DNA of 46,270 nucleotides from Spirochaetales bacterium (GCA_028719825.1 JAQYLW010000017.1:1-46270); one strand, 5' to 3'. Positions 18,941 to 28,352 are shown, counted from the first letter of the stretch. Program-made: numbers and translations. Notes: generated from the letters alone by a model not told the origin.

Positions 18941-19813
18941 TTAACTACTTCTTTTTAAAAGAGCAAAGCGCGGACGCATTGTTAAATCATTAATTATTTC
19001 AACCTTTCCATACCCATTTGCTTCGGATAACCTCTGTATTGCATCCTTTTGACTGATATCCGCCTCAAAAAGTAAAAATCCGTTGTCGCTTAAATGGTAT
19101 TTTGCTTCTTTAATTATTCTCTTTATAAGCTTCAAGCCGTCATCCCCTCCAAAAAGAGCCATAGCGGGTTCTGATAAAACCTCCCTTTGTAGGGTGCTTT
19201 TATACTTAAGAGGGATATATGGAGGATTTGAAAGAATAATATCCCATTGTCTGTTTTTTTCAAATACATTGAACAAATCGGATTCCATTATTTGTATATC
19301 GGCATTGCCCAAGATGTTTTTAACATTAACAGCAGCAACCTTAAGCGCCCTTTTTGACTTGTCGGACATAGTCAAATTCAAATTATACTCATCCTTAAGT
19401 TCATCAAAAACGCTTATGCCTATTACGCCGCTTCCCGTACACAGATCCAAGATGTTCAGCGTTCTATAACTGCTTTTTGGAAATTCCTTTTTTATTAAGT
19501 AAATTGCAAGCTCTACAAGCTCCTCCGTTTCGGGACGGGGAATAAGAACGTGTGAGTTTACGGTAAATGTGTGCTTATAAAAATCCTTCTTTCCGATAAT
19601 AGCCGGAACGCTTATTCCCTCTTTCCTTTTTTTTAGATACGTTTGATATCTTTTGTACTTTTTCTGATAGTCGTATGCTGATGAGCAGAGCTCATATGCG
19701 CTCTTGTTATAGTTCTTTAAATAATCATTTATGGAAAGCTCAAATGCAGATAAAAAAAGAAGCCTTTCTTCAAATGATAAATTAGCTGTTTTTAAGCTGT
19801 CGTTCGGCATCAT
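18941..19813 (-). CDS. prmC: Peptide chain release factor N5-glutamine methyltransferase PrmC
   Basis: ILDLCTGSGVIGISV, NPPYIPL motif, PRPETEELVELA. Confidence 0.95.
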   Translation of the reverse strand: MMPNDSLKTANLSFEERLLFLSAFELSINDYLKNYNKSAYELCSSAYDYQKKYKRYQTYLKKRKEGISVPAIIGKKDFYKHTFTVNSHVLIPRPETEELVELAIYLIKKEFPKSSYRTLNILDLCTGSGVIGISVFDELKDEYNLNLTMSDKSKRALKVAAVNVKNILGNADIQIMESDLFNVFEKNRQWDIILSNPPYIPLKYKSTLQREVLSEPAMALFGGDDGLKLIKRIIKEAKYHLSDNGFLLFEADISQKDAIQRLSEANGYGKVEIINDLTMRPRFALLKRSS

Positions 19814-20843
19814 CTATTTTAAGAGCATCAATTATATCATCCATCTCACCCTGCATGAACGTGTCAAGATGATACAGCGTAACATTCACTCTGTGGTCGG
19901 TAACACGGTTCTGCGGAAAATTATACGTTCGTATCCTTTCGCTTCTATCGCCGCTGCCAACCTGTGATTTTCTGTTTTCGGAACGCTCGCGGTTTTTCTT
20001 TTCCTCTTCCATTTCGTACAGTCTTGAACGCAATACTTTAAGTGCTTTTGCCTTGTTTTTTATTTGGGATTTTTCATCCTGCTGAATTACAACCAATCCT
20101 GTCGGAAGGTGCGTAATTCTTACAGCCGAATCCGTTGTGTTTACGCATTGTCCTCCCGGACCCCCTGCACGCATAACGTCGATTTTAAGATCCTCGGGGC
20201 GTATAACAATATCTGTTTCTTCCATTTCGGGAAGAACCGCAACCGTAACTGCAGAGGTGTGAATGCGTCCTGAGCTCTCTGTTTCGGGCACGCGCTGAAC
20301 ACGATGTGTTCCGCTTTCATACCTGAGTGTTCCGTAAACGCTTTTACCCGAAACCGAAAACACTATCTCTTTAATACCGCCGAGCCCTGATTCGCTTAAG
20401 CTGATAACTTCGCTTTTAAATCCCTTGCGCTCTGCAAAGCTCAGATACATGCGATATAGATCAAGAGCGAATAAAGACGCCTCCTCGCCTCCTGTTCCTG
20501 CCCTTATTTCCATAATAATATTTTTTCCGTCTAATGGATCGGGAGGAACTAAAAGCGTTTTACACTTGAGTTCGGTTTTTTCTATTCTGTTCTTTAATGT
20601 TTCTATATCTTCCTTGATAAGCGCGCTCATTTCGCTGTCGGCGCCTTTTAACAGTTCAAAATTAGCCTCAAGCGAATCCATGTCGTTTTTTAAAGCTGTA
20701 AGGTTCTCAACAAGTTCAGCAAGGGATGCACGTTTTATAGAAAGTTCTTTATAGCGCCCTTGCTCCTTTGATATGTCCAGGTGCATAAGTTCATCATCCA
20801 CCTGCTGCAATAGCTTTACATTTTCTTCAAGAAATTCAATCAT
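19782..20843 (-). CDS. prfA: Peptide chain release factor 1
   Basis: GGQ motif in RAGGPGGQCVNTTDSAVRITHLPTGLVV; GTHRVQRVPETESSGRIHTSAVTVAV. Overlaps prmC by 32 nt. Confidence 0.97.
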   Translation of the reverse strand: MIEFLEENVKLLQQVDDELMHLDISKEQGRYKELSIKRASLAELVENLTALKNDMDSLEANFELLKGADSEMSALIKEDIETLKNRIEKTELKCKTLLVPPDPLDGKNIIMEIRAGTGGEEASLFALDLYRMYLSFAERKGFKSEVISLSESGLGGIKEIVFSVSGKSVYGTLRYESGTHRVQRVPETESSGRIHTSAVTVAVLPEMEETDIVIRPEDLKIDVMRAGGPGGQCVNTTDSAVRITHLPTGLVVIQQDEKSQIKNKAKALKVLRSRLYEMEEEKKNRERSENRKSQVGSGDRSERIRTYNFPQNRVTDHRVNVTLYHLDTFMQGEMDDIIDALKIDDAERQLKNS

Positions 20844-21457
20844 AATCCAAGTGCTCTATAAACTATCTTTTTCGTTTCCTCATCATTATTAAAAATTAGA
20901 TCGACTTCATCCTTGGTAAGGCATTCAAGCTCATGATAGTTGTAATGGATCCAAACTTCATCATCAGGAGAATTCATAACGTGTTTTCTGCAACAGTAAT
21001 CGGGCTGAATGGGAAGCGGTTCCTTATGCTTGTAAACAGGAACCTTATAATCGTAAACGGCAACCTTTATATTTTCACGAGGGATACCTTTGTTCATTAT
21101 AACGTTTGTAAGAGCATTTACGGTTTTCCCCGTATCGAAGATGTCGTCAACAAGCAGTATTCTGTCCCCGGTTCTAAGGTGTTCCGGCGAATAAGTCCAT
21201 CCGTCAACAACGACCTTTCCCTCAACGCGGTGCATATCGCTGTATGATCTGGCTACAACCGCAGCGTAAAACACGGGATGATCCTTATCCTTACATACCA
21301 CTTTATAAAATTCGGACATGATGTTGGCCATATATGCTCCGCCTCTTAGAGAAGCATATATTATGTCAGGCACAAAATGGTCTTCATAAAAGATCTTAGC
21401 GGCCAACTTGATTGTGTTATTCCTATAATCTTCAGGTGTAATGAATTCCTTTTGCAT
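20840..21457 (-). CDS. Phosphoribosyltransferase (purine PRT family)
   Basis: PRPP-binding motif RILLVDDIFDTGKTVNAL; 205 aa. Confidence 0.85.
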   Translation of the reverse strand: MQKEFITPEDYRNNTIKLAAKIFYEDHFVPDIIYASLRGGAYMANIMSEFYKVVCKDKDHPVFYAAVVARSYSDMHRVEGKVVVDGWTYSPEHLRTGDRILLVDDIFDTGKTVNALTNVIMNKGIPRENIKVAVYDYKVPVYKHKEPLPIQPDYCCRKHVMNSPDDEVWIHYNYHELECLTKDEVDLIFNNDEETKKIVYRALGL

Positions 21458-21518
21458 AGAACTACTATATTACAACATATGATTTTATGTCAAAATTGTT
21501 GACTGCTTTTTATAATTT

Positions 21519-22463
21519 TTAATATAAGCCTTGTAAGGTAAAATCCACCCCAAGTTCCCAAAGACGCGTGGAAAATGTATATCTTGCTGCAATTCTTGCC
21601 TGTACAGATTCAAATGCGGGACGGAACGGTTCAAAGTTTATGCAGAAAGCCACTTGTGGCATTATGTATATCTCTTTTGCGCTATCAACATCCAATCCTG
21701 CGCCCACACCAAGGAATAAAAATGTATTATTCCAATCTAATTTATAGTTTACGTTAAGATCCATGTATGTTTTATAGTATTTCATACCAAATTGCACTTT
21801 AGGATCTTTCTGATAGCTTGTAGCAAAGGTTGGTGATACTCCCAAGCTGATTATAAGCCTGTCCTTAATCACCATTCCTATATTAGCGGTTGGAGCAAGT
21901 TTGTTGTTTATAACAATATTATCGGAATTTGAATTTATCAGCGTGAAATAGCTCAATCCAATCCCCCACGATACACGCAGAACTCGATTTTGAGCCTCTT
22001 GGTCTTTTTTACGCTCTTCATTAAGCTTTTCTATGGTATCTATTAATAATTCAGGGTCTTCATTACTTTCTGAAAAATCAGAATAAGAGATGTTTTTTGA
22101 ACCCATGGATATGGTAGCCTGTTCGCCCTGCGTTTCTGCATTTGCACCTTTTGTAAGGAATTCACGGGCCTTATCAGAATCAAACTTCCCTACTATTCTA
22201 TATTTGAACTCATCATTTGAGGATGCCCCTACTACAACAGATTGGAATTCAATAATGCTTTCTATGCCTTCAAACGATATGTCAGATGGAACATTGTTAT
22301 TATATACATCCACCTTTATTTTTTGTATGGATTTATCTATTGCGTCAGCACGTGCAAGTTCTCTGGTGGATCCGTAGCCCGTTACTCTAATAATTTCGGC
22401 AAAAACACCGTTTACGGATATAAAAAATATAATAAGCAAAAGCAATAATGATTTCTTTTTCAT
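21519..22463 (-). CDS. Hypothetical exported protein, possible C-terminal beta-barrel
   Basis: Signal-peptide-like LLLLIIFFISVNGVFA; C-terminal amphipathic beta pattern ending RLWELGVDFTLQGLY. Confidence 0.5.
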   Translation of the reverse strand: MKKKSLLLLLIIFFISVNGVFAEIIRVTGYGSTRELARADAIDKSIQKIKVDVYNNNVPSDISFEGIESIIEFQSVVVGASSNDEFKYRIVGKFDSDKAREFLTKGANAETQGEQATISMGSKNISYSDFSESNEDPELLIDTIEKLNEERKKDQEAQNRVLRVSWGIGLSYFTLINSNSDNIVINNKLAPTANIGMVIKDRLIISLGVSPTFATSYQKDPKVQFGMKYYKTYMDLNVNYKLDWNNTFLFLGVGAGLDVDSAKEIYIMPQVAFCINFEPFRPAFESVQARIAARYTFSTRLWELGVDFTLQGLY

Positions 22464-22936
22464 TTAATCTCCTCCAAAATATCCTCTTGCAGAACGAGCA
22501 TAGGTTCTGTGGCAAAATCAGATGTATCATGATTATAACCCAACAAGTGCAAAAGTGAATGAATTATAAGGCGCTTTGCCTCTTCTTTTTCATCCACATG
22601 ATTATCTTTTGCGCTTTTTTTAAGAAACGGGTATGAAATAACAATATCTCCGAGAACCTTATTTTGTAATTCAGGCATAACCGTGTCGTCATAAAAGGCA
22701 AAGCTCAACACATCGGTAGGCGAATCTATTCCACGGTATTCCTTGTTGAGATATGTAATCTCTTTATCGTCAGTTATAACAACAGATATTGTAATGTCAT
22801 CGTTTTCATCAATTTGTTTTTCTTCCAATATTCCCCTTTTTTTAAGAATATCAAATGTTGTCGTAATAGTGTTATGTATCATATCGGAAGTAAGAACTTC
22901 ATTGAGATACCTGATGTCTGTCTCTATAAACAACAT
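22460..22936 (-). CDS. ybeY: Endoribonuclease YbeY
   Basis: TDVLSFAF, LGDIVISYPF, HSLLHLLGYNHDT metal-binding motif. Confidence 0.95.
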   Translation of the reverse strand: MLFIETDIRYLNEVLTSDMIHNTITTTFDILKKRGILEEKQIDENDDITISVVITDDKEITYLNKEYRGIDSPTDVLSFAFYDDTVMPELQNKVLGDIVISYPFLKKSAKDNHVDEKEEAKRLIIHSLLHLLGYNHDTSDFATEPMLVLQEDILEEIK

Positions 22937-22938
22937 GG

Positions 22939-25272
22939 TTACTTAGTATCCCCTTTATCATCATTCGTGTTTTTTTTGTATTCTATACGCGAATGGTGAA
23001 CGCCTTCAAGCTTTGCGGTGAACACATCCTCTATTGTCATCATTTCGGCAAGGGATAGGCTGCAGTTTTGAAGCTGGTGCTTTTCTATTTTTGCCATAAA
23101 CAAGCTGTGAATGGTTTTGCGTATAACCGATTCGTTTATATCCTCTCCTTTCATTATACGCGCCTTTTTTACACTTCTTACCGCCGCCTCGGAAATATCG
23201 GCAAGCATTACAAGCGCTGCTTCCTTTGTTTTTGGGGGTTCTGCGGTATATGCAAAATCAGACTCGTTCACATCCTCTTTTTGTCCGCCTGACATTTCCT
23301 TGTTATGCAATGCCTCGTAATAAAAGTAGTTTATTGTATCGTTTCCGTGGTGTTCCGCTATTATATCTATCACTTCCTGCGGAAGATGCGCCTCTTTTGC
23401 AAGACGAACACCAAGGGTTACGTGAGAGCGAATCATAGCAACGGAAAGCTCTGCAGAAATAACATCGTGCTTATTACCCTCTGTTTGATTTTCTATAAAA
23501 TACTGCGGATGCTCCATTTTTCCTACATCGTGATACAAACTTGCAAGCTTTACAAGCGGAGTGTTTAGATTAAGGGCATCACTTGCAGCTTCGGCTATTT
23601 TCTGAACGGACATCACATGGTCATATGAGCCCGGACAAAGCTGTTCAAATCTTTCAAGCAGAGGCGTTTTTTTATTAATAAGTTCATATAGTCTGTTGAC
23701 CGTTGGAAGATTGAAGGCTTTTTCAAACAATACACAGGAGAGAACTACAAACACCTGTCCGATTATAAAAACAACTCCCGATGCAAATACTCCCTTTAAT
23801 ACGCCTATAAACACAAAGCCTTCAAGAGCAAGCGTAATTATGGATACAAACTGTTCTAATACCAATACAAGCAGATAGTTCATCATCTTTTCCATTCTGC
23901 TGTTTGTGTAATAAATAAATGTTACGGAAAGTACACCGGAGAGGAAATATCGAATAATACTGTATATTCCCGAAAACGGGAAGAATTCCAAAATTGCGGC
24001 AACAGTGCCTGCTGCCAAATACCCTATTTTTTTGTTGCCTGTTAACAGCGAAAGCATAAGAGGCACTATAAACATAGGAATGAGCAAATCATATGTAGCA
24101 ATTTTAATAAAAGACAACAGAGGTTGAGCAACGCTTAAAATAATGATATAAAGCGCAAGCGATATGAAGAACAGATTCATGTATAGTTTTTTTCGGTAAT
24201 TATTTTTAAGCCAGATATTTAAAATCAAATATGAGGTTAAAAGTGTAGCCACTATGAATATTATTATTACGATTCTTTGAATAGTTGTGTAACGCGCTGA
24301 ACCCTCTGAAATTTTTGATAGCAAACTAATTGTTTTGGTGGTTACAACAGTGTCTTTTTGAACTATCAAATCGCCTTTTTTTATTTCCACAACCACATTA
24401 GGCACGGATTCCTTAACTTCTTGAAAATATATATTTGTGGCTTCTCTGTTATATTCTACATTCGGAAGTATAATATCGCTTATGAGCAAAGATATTATGT
24501 CCCTCATTTCGTCATCGCCGTAAGGCCCGTGATATTGCATAAAAAACGGAGCAATTTGTTCTTTCAGCCTTTGAGGCGTATAGCAAAATGGTATGCTTTT
24601 ATAAACCTTATCAACCATACGCATATCGTATGTATCATCTTCGTAAACAACTATTGTTTTAAAACCGGACCGGCTTATATCGTACAACTCGGTGTTGTCA
24701 AAAAGTCCGTCACTTATAATCTTATTCGCTACTTCCTTTCCAAGCTGAACAAACACACGTCTCCAGCTCTCGGTTTTTGAATATACATTGTTTATTATTT
24801 TGTCGCTTACTATAAAGTCCATTTTGCTGAAACTGTTTTTAGCGTTTATTTCATCAAGCGAAAAAGTATCAAAAACCGTATTTGCACGCACTATGTTGTT
24901 TTGTGTTTTTATAAACGATCTTGTGAAAATGGGCGTTGATAAGGCAACCTTTTTGTTTCTGAGCGTTTCTGTTTCTTCCTCATCTATATAGGTGATAGAT
25001 ACGGGAGCATATACGTTGTCGTTTACAAGATCCCCGATTTTATATCTGTTTTCAAACGATGCTACAACTCTGTTAGAAACATGGTTCTGTACAAGGTAGA
25101 TAAAGGATGATACCACTGCAGCTATACAAATTATCGGTACAATAATTGGCGTAATAAATGCCCTGAATTGTTTATACCGAGTTTTAACAGTTGAAGATTT
25201 ATCTTTTTTCTTTTTATCCTTGTTTTTTACCTTCATATTTTTTTGAAAAAAACCTCGTATAAATTTTATCAT
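22939..25272 (-). CDS. 7TM-HD (PgpH/YqfF-like) membrane phosphohydrolase
   Basis: N-terminal extracellular region, multiple TMs, HD domain PGSYDHVMSVQKIAEAA...LASLYHDVGKMEHPQYF...AEHHGNDTINYFYY. Confidence 0.93.
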   Translation of the reverse strand: MIKFIRGFFQKNMKVKNKDKKKKDKSSTVKTRYKQFRAFITPIIVPIICIAAVVSSFIYLVQNHVSNRVVASFENRYKIGDLVNDNVYAPVSITYIDEEETETLRNKKVALSTPIFTRSFIKTQNNIVRANTVFDTFSLDEINAKNSFSKMDFIVSDKIINNVYSKTESWRRVFVQLGKEVANKIISDGLFDNTELYDISRSGFKTIVVYEDDTYDMRMVDKVYKSIPFCYTPQRLKEQIAPFFMQYHGPYGDDEMRDIISLLISDIILPNVEYNREATNIYFQEVKESVPNVVVEIKKGDLIVQKDTVVTTKTISLLSKISEGSARYTTIQRIVIIIFIVATLLTSYLILNIWLKNNYRKKLYMNLFFISLALYIIILSVAQPLLSFIKIATYDLLIPMFIVPLMLSLLTGNKKIGYLAAGTVAAILEFFPFSGIYSIIRYFLSGVLSVTFIYYTNSRMEKMMNYLLVLVLEQFVSIITLALEGFVFIGVLKGVFASGVVFIIGQVFVVLSCVLFEKAFNLPTVNRLYELINKKTPLLERFEQLCPGSYDHVMSVQKIAEAASDALNLNTPLVKLASLYHDVGKMEHPQYFIENQTEGNKHDVISAELSVAMIRSHVTLGVRLAKEAHLPQEVIDIIAEHHGNDTINYFYYEALHNKEMSGGQKEDVNESDFAYTAEPPKTKEAALVMLADISEAAVRSVKKARIMKGEDINESVIRKTIHSLFMAKIEKHQLQNCSLSLAEMMTIEDVFTAKLEGVHHSRIEYKKNTNDDKGDTK

Positions 25273-25392
25273 AAAATCAATCGAATTATAATAGCGCCAC
25301 AGGCAGATGAAGAGTGCGATAAGCGGTTTAAGGGAAAGGTTTAAGCTAAATCAGACAATAATATAAAAAAAAGCGGGAATACCCGCATTTCT

Positions 25393-25480
25393 CGGAGAGA
25401 GGGGGATTCGAACCCCCGAACCCCTTTTGGAGGTTAACTCCTTAGCAGGGAGCCCAATTCGGCCACTCTTGCATCTCTCC
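25393..25480 (-). tRNA. tRNA-Ser (anticodon GCT)
   Basis: Minus strand GGAGAGATGCAAGAGTGGCCGAATTGGGCTCCCTGCTAAGGAG...GGTTCGAATCCCCCTCTCTCCG; long variable arm. Confidence 0.95.
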
Positions 25481-25501
25481 TTGTGTTGTTATCAACACAT
25501 A

Positions 25502-25586
25502 CGGATGGAGAGGGATTCGAACCCCCGGTGAGTTGCCCCACAACGGTTTTCAAGACCGCCGCCTTCGACCACTCGGCCATCCATCC
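25502..25586 (-). tRNA. tRNA-Ser (anticodon TGA)
   Basis: Minus strand GGATGGATGGCCGAGTGGTCGAAGGCGGCGGTCTTGAAAACCG...GGGTTCGAATCCCTCTCCATCCG. Confidence 0.95.
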
Positions 25587-25643
25587 AGTTTATTTTCCTA
25601 ACTCAAAATATGGTGTATCGCCCAATGCTTTACGCGTGGCGGT

Positions 25644-25748
25644 CTTGGAACTCACATTGAATTTGTGCGCTTGCACAAATTCACATAAGCAGCACGCTGC
25701 TTATATCCACTTGCTTCTTACGCACGTGCTAATGGTTCGTATCAATCC
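25644..25748. repeat. Tandem unit R1 (hairpin-rich, about 105 bp)
   Basis: CTTGGAACTCACATTGAATTTGTGCGCTTGCACAAATTCACATAAGCAGCACGCTGCTTATATCCACTTGC...GTGCTAATGGTTCGTATCAATCC; near-identical to 25754-25856. Contains perfect hairpins GAATTTGTGC-GCTT-GCACAAATTC and ATAAGCAG-CACG-CTGCTTAT. Confidence 0.9.
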
Positions 25749-25753
25749 AAGGG

Positions 25754-25856
25754 CTTGGAACTCACATTGAATTTGTGCGCTTGCACAAATTCACATAAGC
25801 AGCACGCTGCTTATATCCACTTGCTAAAAGCAAGTGCTAATGGTTCGTATCAATCC
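25754..25856. repeat. Tandem unit R2 (hairpin-rich, about 103 bp)
   Basis: Near-identical copy of R1; additional perfect hairpin CACTTGCT-AAA-AGCAAGTG in place of R1's diverged CACTTGCTTCTTACGCACGTG. Confidence 0.9.
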
Positions 25857-25902
25857 GCCGCCTTCGACCACTCAGGGCTCCACCATCCAGTTTATTTTCC
25901 TA
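25857..25902 (-). pseudogene. Duplicated 5' fragment of tRNA-Ser(TGA) plus upstream flank
   Basis: GCCGCCTTCGACCACTCAGGGCTCCACCATCCAGTTTATTTTCCTA closely matches 25558-25600 GCCGCCTTCGACCACTCGGCCATCCATCCAGTTTATTTTCCTA (tRNA D-arm, 5' end and upstream bases). Confidence 0.85.
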
Positions 25903-26267
25903 CACCTTCCTGTTTTTTACTGTTGAATTATACTCGTTTATTATTGAATCGTCAATGTTATTTATTAAAGTAATCCTTGAATCTTCGACGTCTTTGACGA
26001 ATATAGGCAGCATTAACTTTGTCGCAGAGGGGATAAAGCAGAGTCACATACACAAAGTATGCTCCTCTTTGCTTTACCCACACTGCTTCGCGTTACTGCT
26101 ACCTCTATTCGTCAAAATGTTTTTCATGGTTGAAATAGAAATATGTTTTATTAAAAACACAAATCCGAATATTCTTCGGATTTTGTTTATAAGGTATCTT
26201 CGGCGTCTTTGACGAATATAGGCAGCATTAACTTTGTCGCATGGGGGATAAAGCAGAGTCACATGTA

Positions 26268-26392
26268 AATCCTTGGATCTTCGGCGATATTTCCGAGGAC
26301 AGCACGCCATTCCTCAAGTAGTACACAAAGTACAACTTTTCGGATATGGCGTGCTTCATCTTCGAAAATCTCATCCGAATCTCCTTCGGATT
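26268..26392. repeat. Module E (copy 1), about 123-bp hairpin
   Basis: GAGGACAGCACGCCATTCCTCAAGTAGTAC-ACAAA-GTACAACTTTTCGGATATGGCGTGCTTCATCTTCG inverted arms; copies at 28397-28519 and 28639-28761. Confidence 0.88.
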
Positions 26393-26397
26393 TTTTT
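26373..26397 (+). terminator. Rho-independent-terminator-like hairpin at the end of module E1
   Basis: ATCCGAA-TCTCC-TTCGGAT stem-loop followed by a run of seven T on the + strand. Confidence 0.55.
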
Positions 26398-27080
26398 CTA
26401 AGGAATTTACTAAATTTCACATATCCCTAAAAAACCTCAAACTCTAATCCGAAGAAGGTTCAAGTTTGAGATACCCCCCTACAAATTTCTTTGACGAATA
26501 GAGGTAAATGATTTTTTGGTGGAAATTTTGTTGTGAAATATAAACAGGTTTTATAAAAAAACTCGAAAACACCTTAGACAAAATCCGAAGAAGATTCGAG
26601 CGTATTTTGTAAAGTTGAACCAAGAAAGCAAGTGCAGGCTGTACTTTGTGTACTGCCAAACGCTTTATTGGTGACTTTGCAAAAGACGCCGAAGATTCTT
26701 CGGATTCAAATCCGCAGAATGCTTGGAGGATTTGGGACTGAGGTGTAAGTTTACTATTGCTTGCTTCGGCGAATCTCCAAGGATTGGGGATTAATGTAAT
26801 CCACAGATTTAGTAATTACCTTAGACAAAATCCGAAGAAGATTCGAGTGTATTTTGTAAAGTTGAGCCAATAAAGCAAGTGCAGGCTGTACTTTGTGTAC
26901 TGCCAAACGCTTTATTGGTGACTTTGCAAAAGACGCCGAAGATCCAAGGATTCCAATCCGCAGAATGCTTGGAGGATTTTTCGCTCTCTGAGCACCAAAA
27001 TATCCGCAAGGCTGTACTTTGTGTACTGCCTAAGGAATTTTGCGTGCGAAGGGGCGAAAAAGCCCCAATGATTCAAGGAT

Positions 27081-28352
27081 TCAAGGATTATTATTAACCT
27101 GCCTGGCACTTCTCCTCCCCTCCGGCTCAATCTCTCCTGCTTTCATGAGTGCCATCTTTGTAAGGGCAGGGCCGATCAGTTCATATACAAATACGGAAAA
27201 CAGAATAATGTTACAGATTACTTTTCCTTCGTTTAACACAAGGGACTCATTGGCCATACCAAGGGCAACACCCGCCTGAGGCAAAAGCGTTATGCCAAGG
27301 TATTTTTGAATTTCGGGGGAGCAGCCTGTCATGCGAGTGCTGATATAACTGCCTGATATTTTACCGGCACTACGTGCAATTATATAAATAGCGCCTATAA
27401 GCAGAACAAGAGGATTGCCGAGTATGGCAAAGTCCAGTTCTGCGCCTGATATTACAAAGAATAGGATGCATATTGGAGCTGTCCATCTGTCAAGACGATC
27501 AAATATTTCATCTGATGCAGGACAAGTATTGCAAAACGTAGTACCCGAAAGCATACATACCAACAACAATGATGATTTAATTATTATACTTCCTGCATGA
27601 ATCTCAATCATGCTAAGAGAGCATATAAGCATTACAAAGCCAACAACAAGCGACAGTCTTTTACTGCGAGAATGAAAGAAACGCTCAAGAATCGTTAACA
27701 GATAACCGGAAATACATCCTATAAGGCAAGAAAGTACAAGCTCTATGAGTGGATTAAAAATCATGCTTGCAACGTTTAGAACTCCTTTTTCTACAGCTCC
27801 TGCAATTCCAAACGATACCGAAAATAACACAAGTCCAACAGCATCATCAATCGCTACCACCATAAGAAGCAGTTTTTTCAACGGACCTTCTGCTTTATAC
27901 TGTTTAACCACCATAAGCGTTGCTGCCGGTGCAGTTGCCGCGGCAATTGCTCCTAAAACTATAGCAACAGGAAGAGATATGATATCAGGATTTAAAAAAT
28001 GGAATAAAATCAGCACAATGTCTACAAGGACAGTAGTTATAACGGCCTGCAGAATACCTACCGTTATTGCTTGCTTACCCATGGTTTTCAGTTCCTTTAG
28101 TTTGAACTCATTTCCTATTGTAAATGCGATAAAGCCAAGTGCCAAAGACGAAAGAATTTCAAAATTATTTATATAGCTCCCGCTATTAAATCCAAATCCG
28201 CCTATCCCTATTCGCCCAAGGCAATAAGGGCCTAAACACACACCTGCAACAAGGTATGCCGTAACCGCAGGCAATCCGACTTTTTTTGCAAATCTTGAAA
28301 AAATCAAACCAAAAATAAGAGCCAACGAAAGGCTCATTAAAAAACTTTCCAT
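27081..28352 (-). CDS. Cation:proton antiporter (CPA2/KefB-like Na+/H+ exchanger family)
   Basis: Multiple TM helices; RFAKKVGLPAVTAYLVAGVCLGP N-terminus, ALGFIAFTIGNEFKLKEL, AIAAATAPAATLMVVKQY, VAIDDAVGLVLFS. Confidence 0.85.
   Translation of the reverse strand: MESFLMSLSLALIFGLIFSRFAKKVGLPAVTAYLVAGVCLGPYCLGRIGIGGFGFNSGSYINNFEILSSLALGFIAFTIGNEFKLKELKTMGKQAITVGILQAVITTVLVDIVLILFHFLNPDIISLPVAIVLGAIAAATAPAATLMVVKQYKAEGPLKKLLLMVVAIDDAVGLVLFSVSFGIAGAVEKGVLNVASMIFNPLIELVLSCLIGCISGYLLTILERFFHSRSKRLSLVVGFVMLICSLSMIEIHAGSIIIKSSLLLVCMLSGTTFCNTCPASDEIFDRLDRWTAPICILFFVISGAELDFAILGNPLVLLIGAIYIIARSAGKISGSYISTRMTGCSPEIQKYLGITLLPQAGVALGMANESLVLNEGKVICNIILFSVFVYELIGPALTKMALMKAGEIEPEGRRSARQVNNNP

Larger units (their letters stand above)
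25980..27083. repeat. Intergenic hairpin-module cluster II
   Basis: Contains A2 (25994-26115), half-A3 (26208-26265), E1 (26268-26392), B2 (26600-26690), truncated C2 (about 26708-26733), B3 (26847-26937), C3 (26955-27081). Confidence 0.88.

Noticed and set aside
25483-25973. Plus-strand ORFs 25483-25770 and 25755-25973
   Set aside because: They read antisense through tRNA-Ser and the R1/R2 tandem units; no plausible protein.
25980-27083. Integron attC cassette array
   Set aside because: attC-like folding was considered because some treponemes carry integrons. I saw no conserved core (GTTRRRY/RYYYAAC) arrangement, no cassette ORFs with independent content between the hairpins, and no integrase.
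25601-27083. Prophage or genomic island inserted at tRNA-Ser
   Set aside because: Despite the tRNA fragment duplication there is no integrase, phage or mobility gene between the tRNA and the antiporter; only repeats are present.
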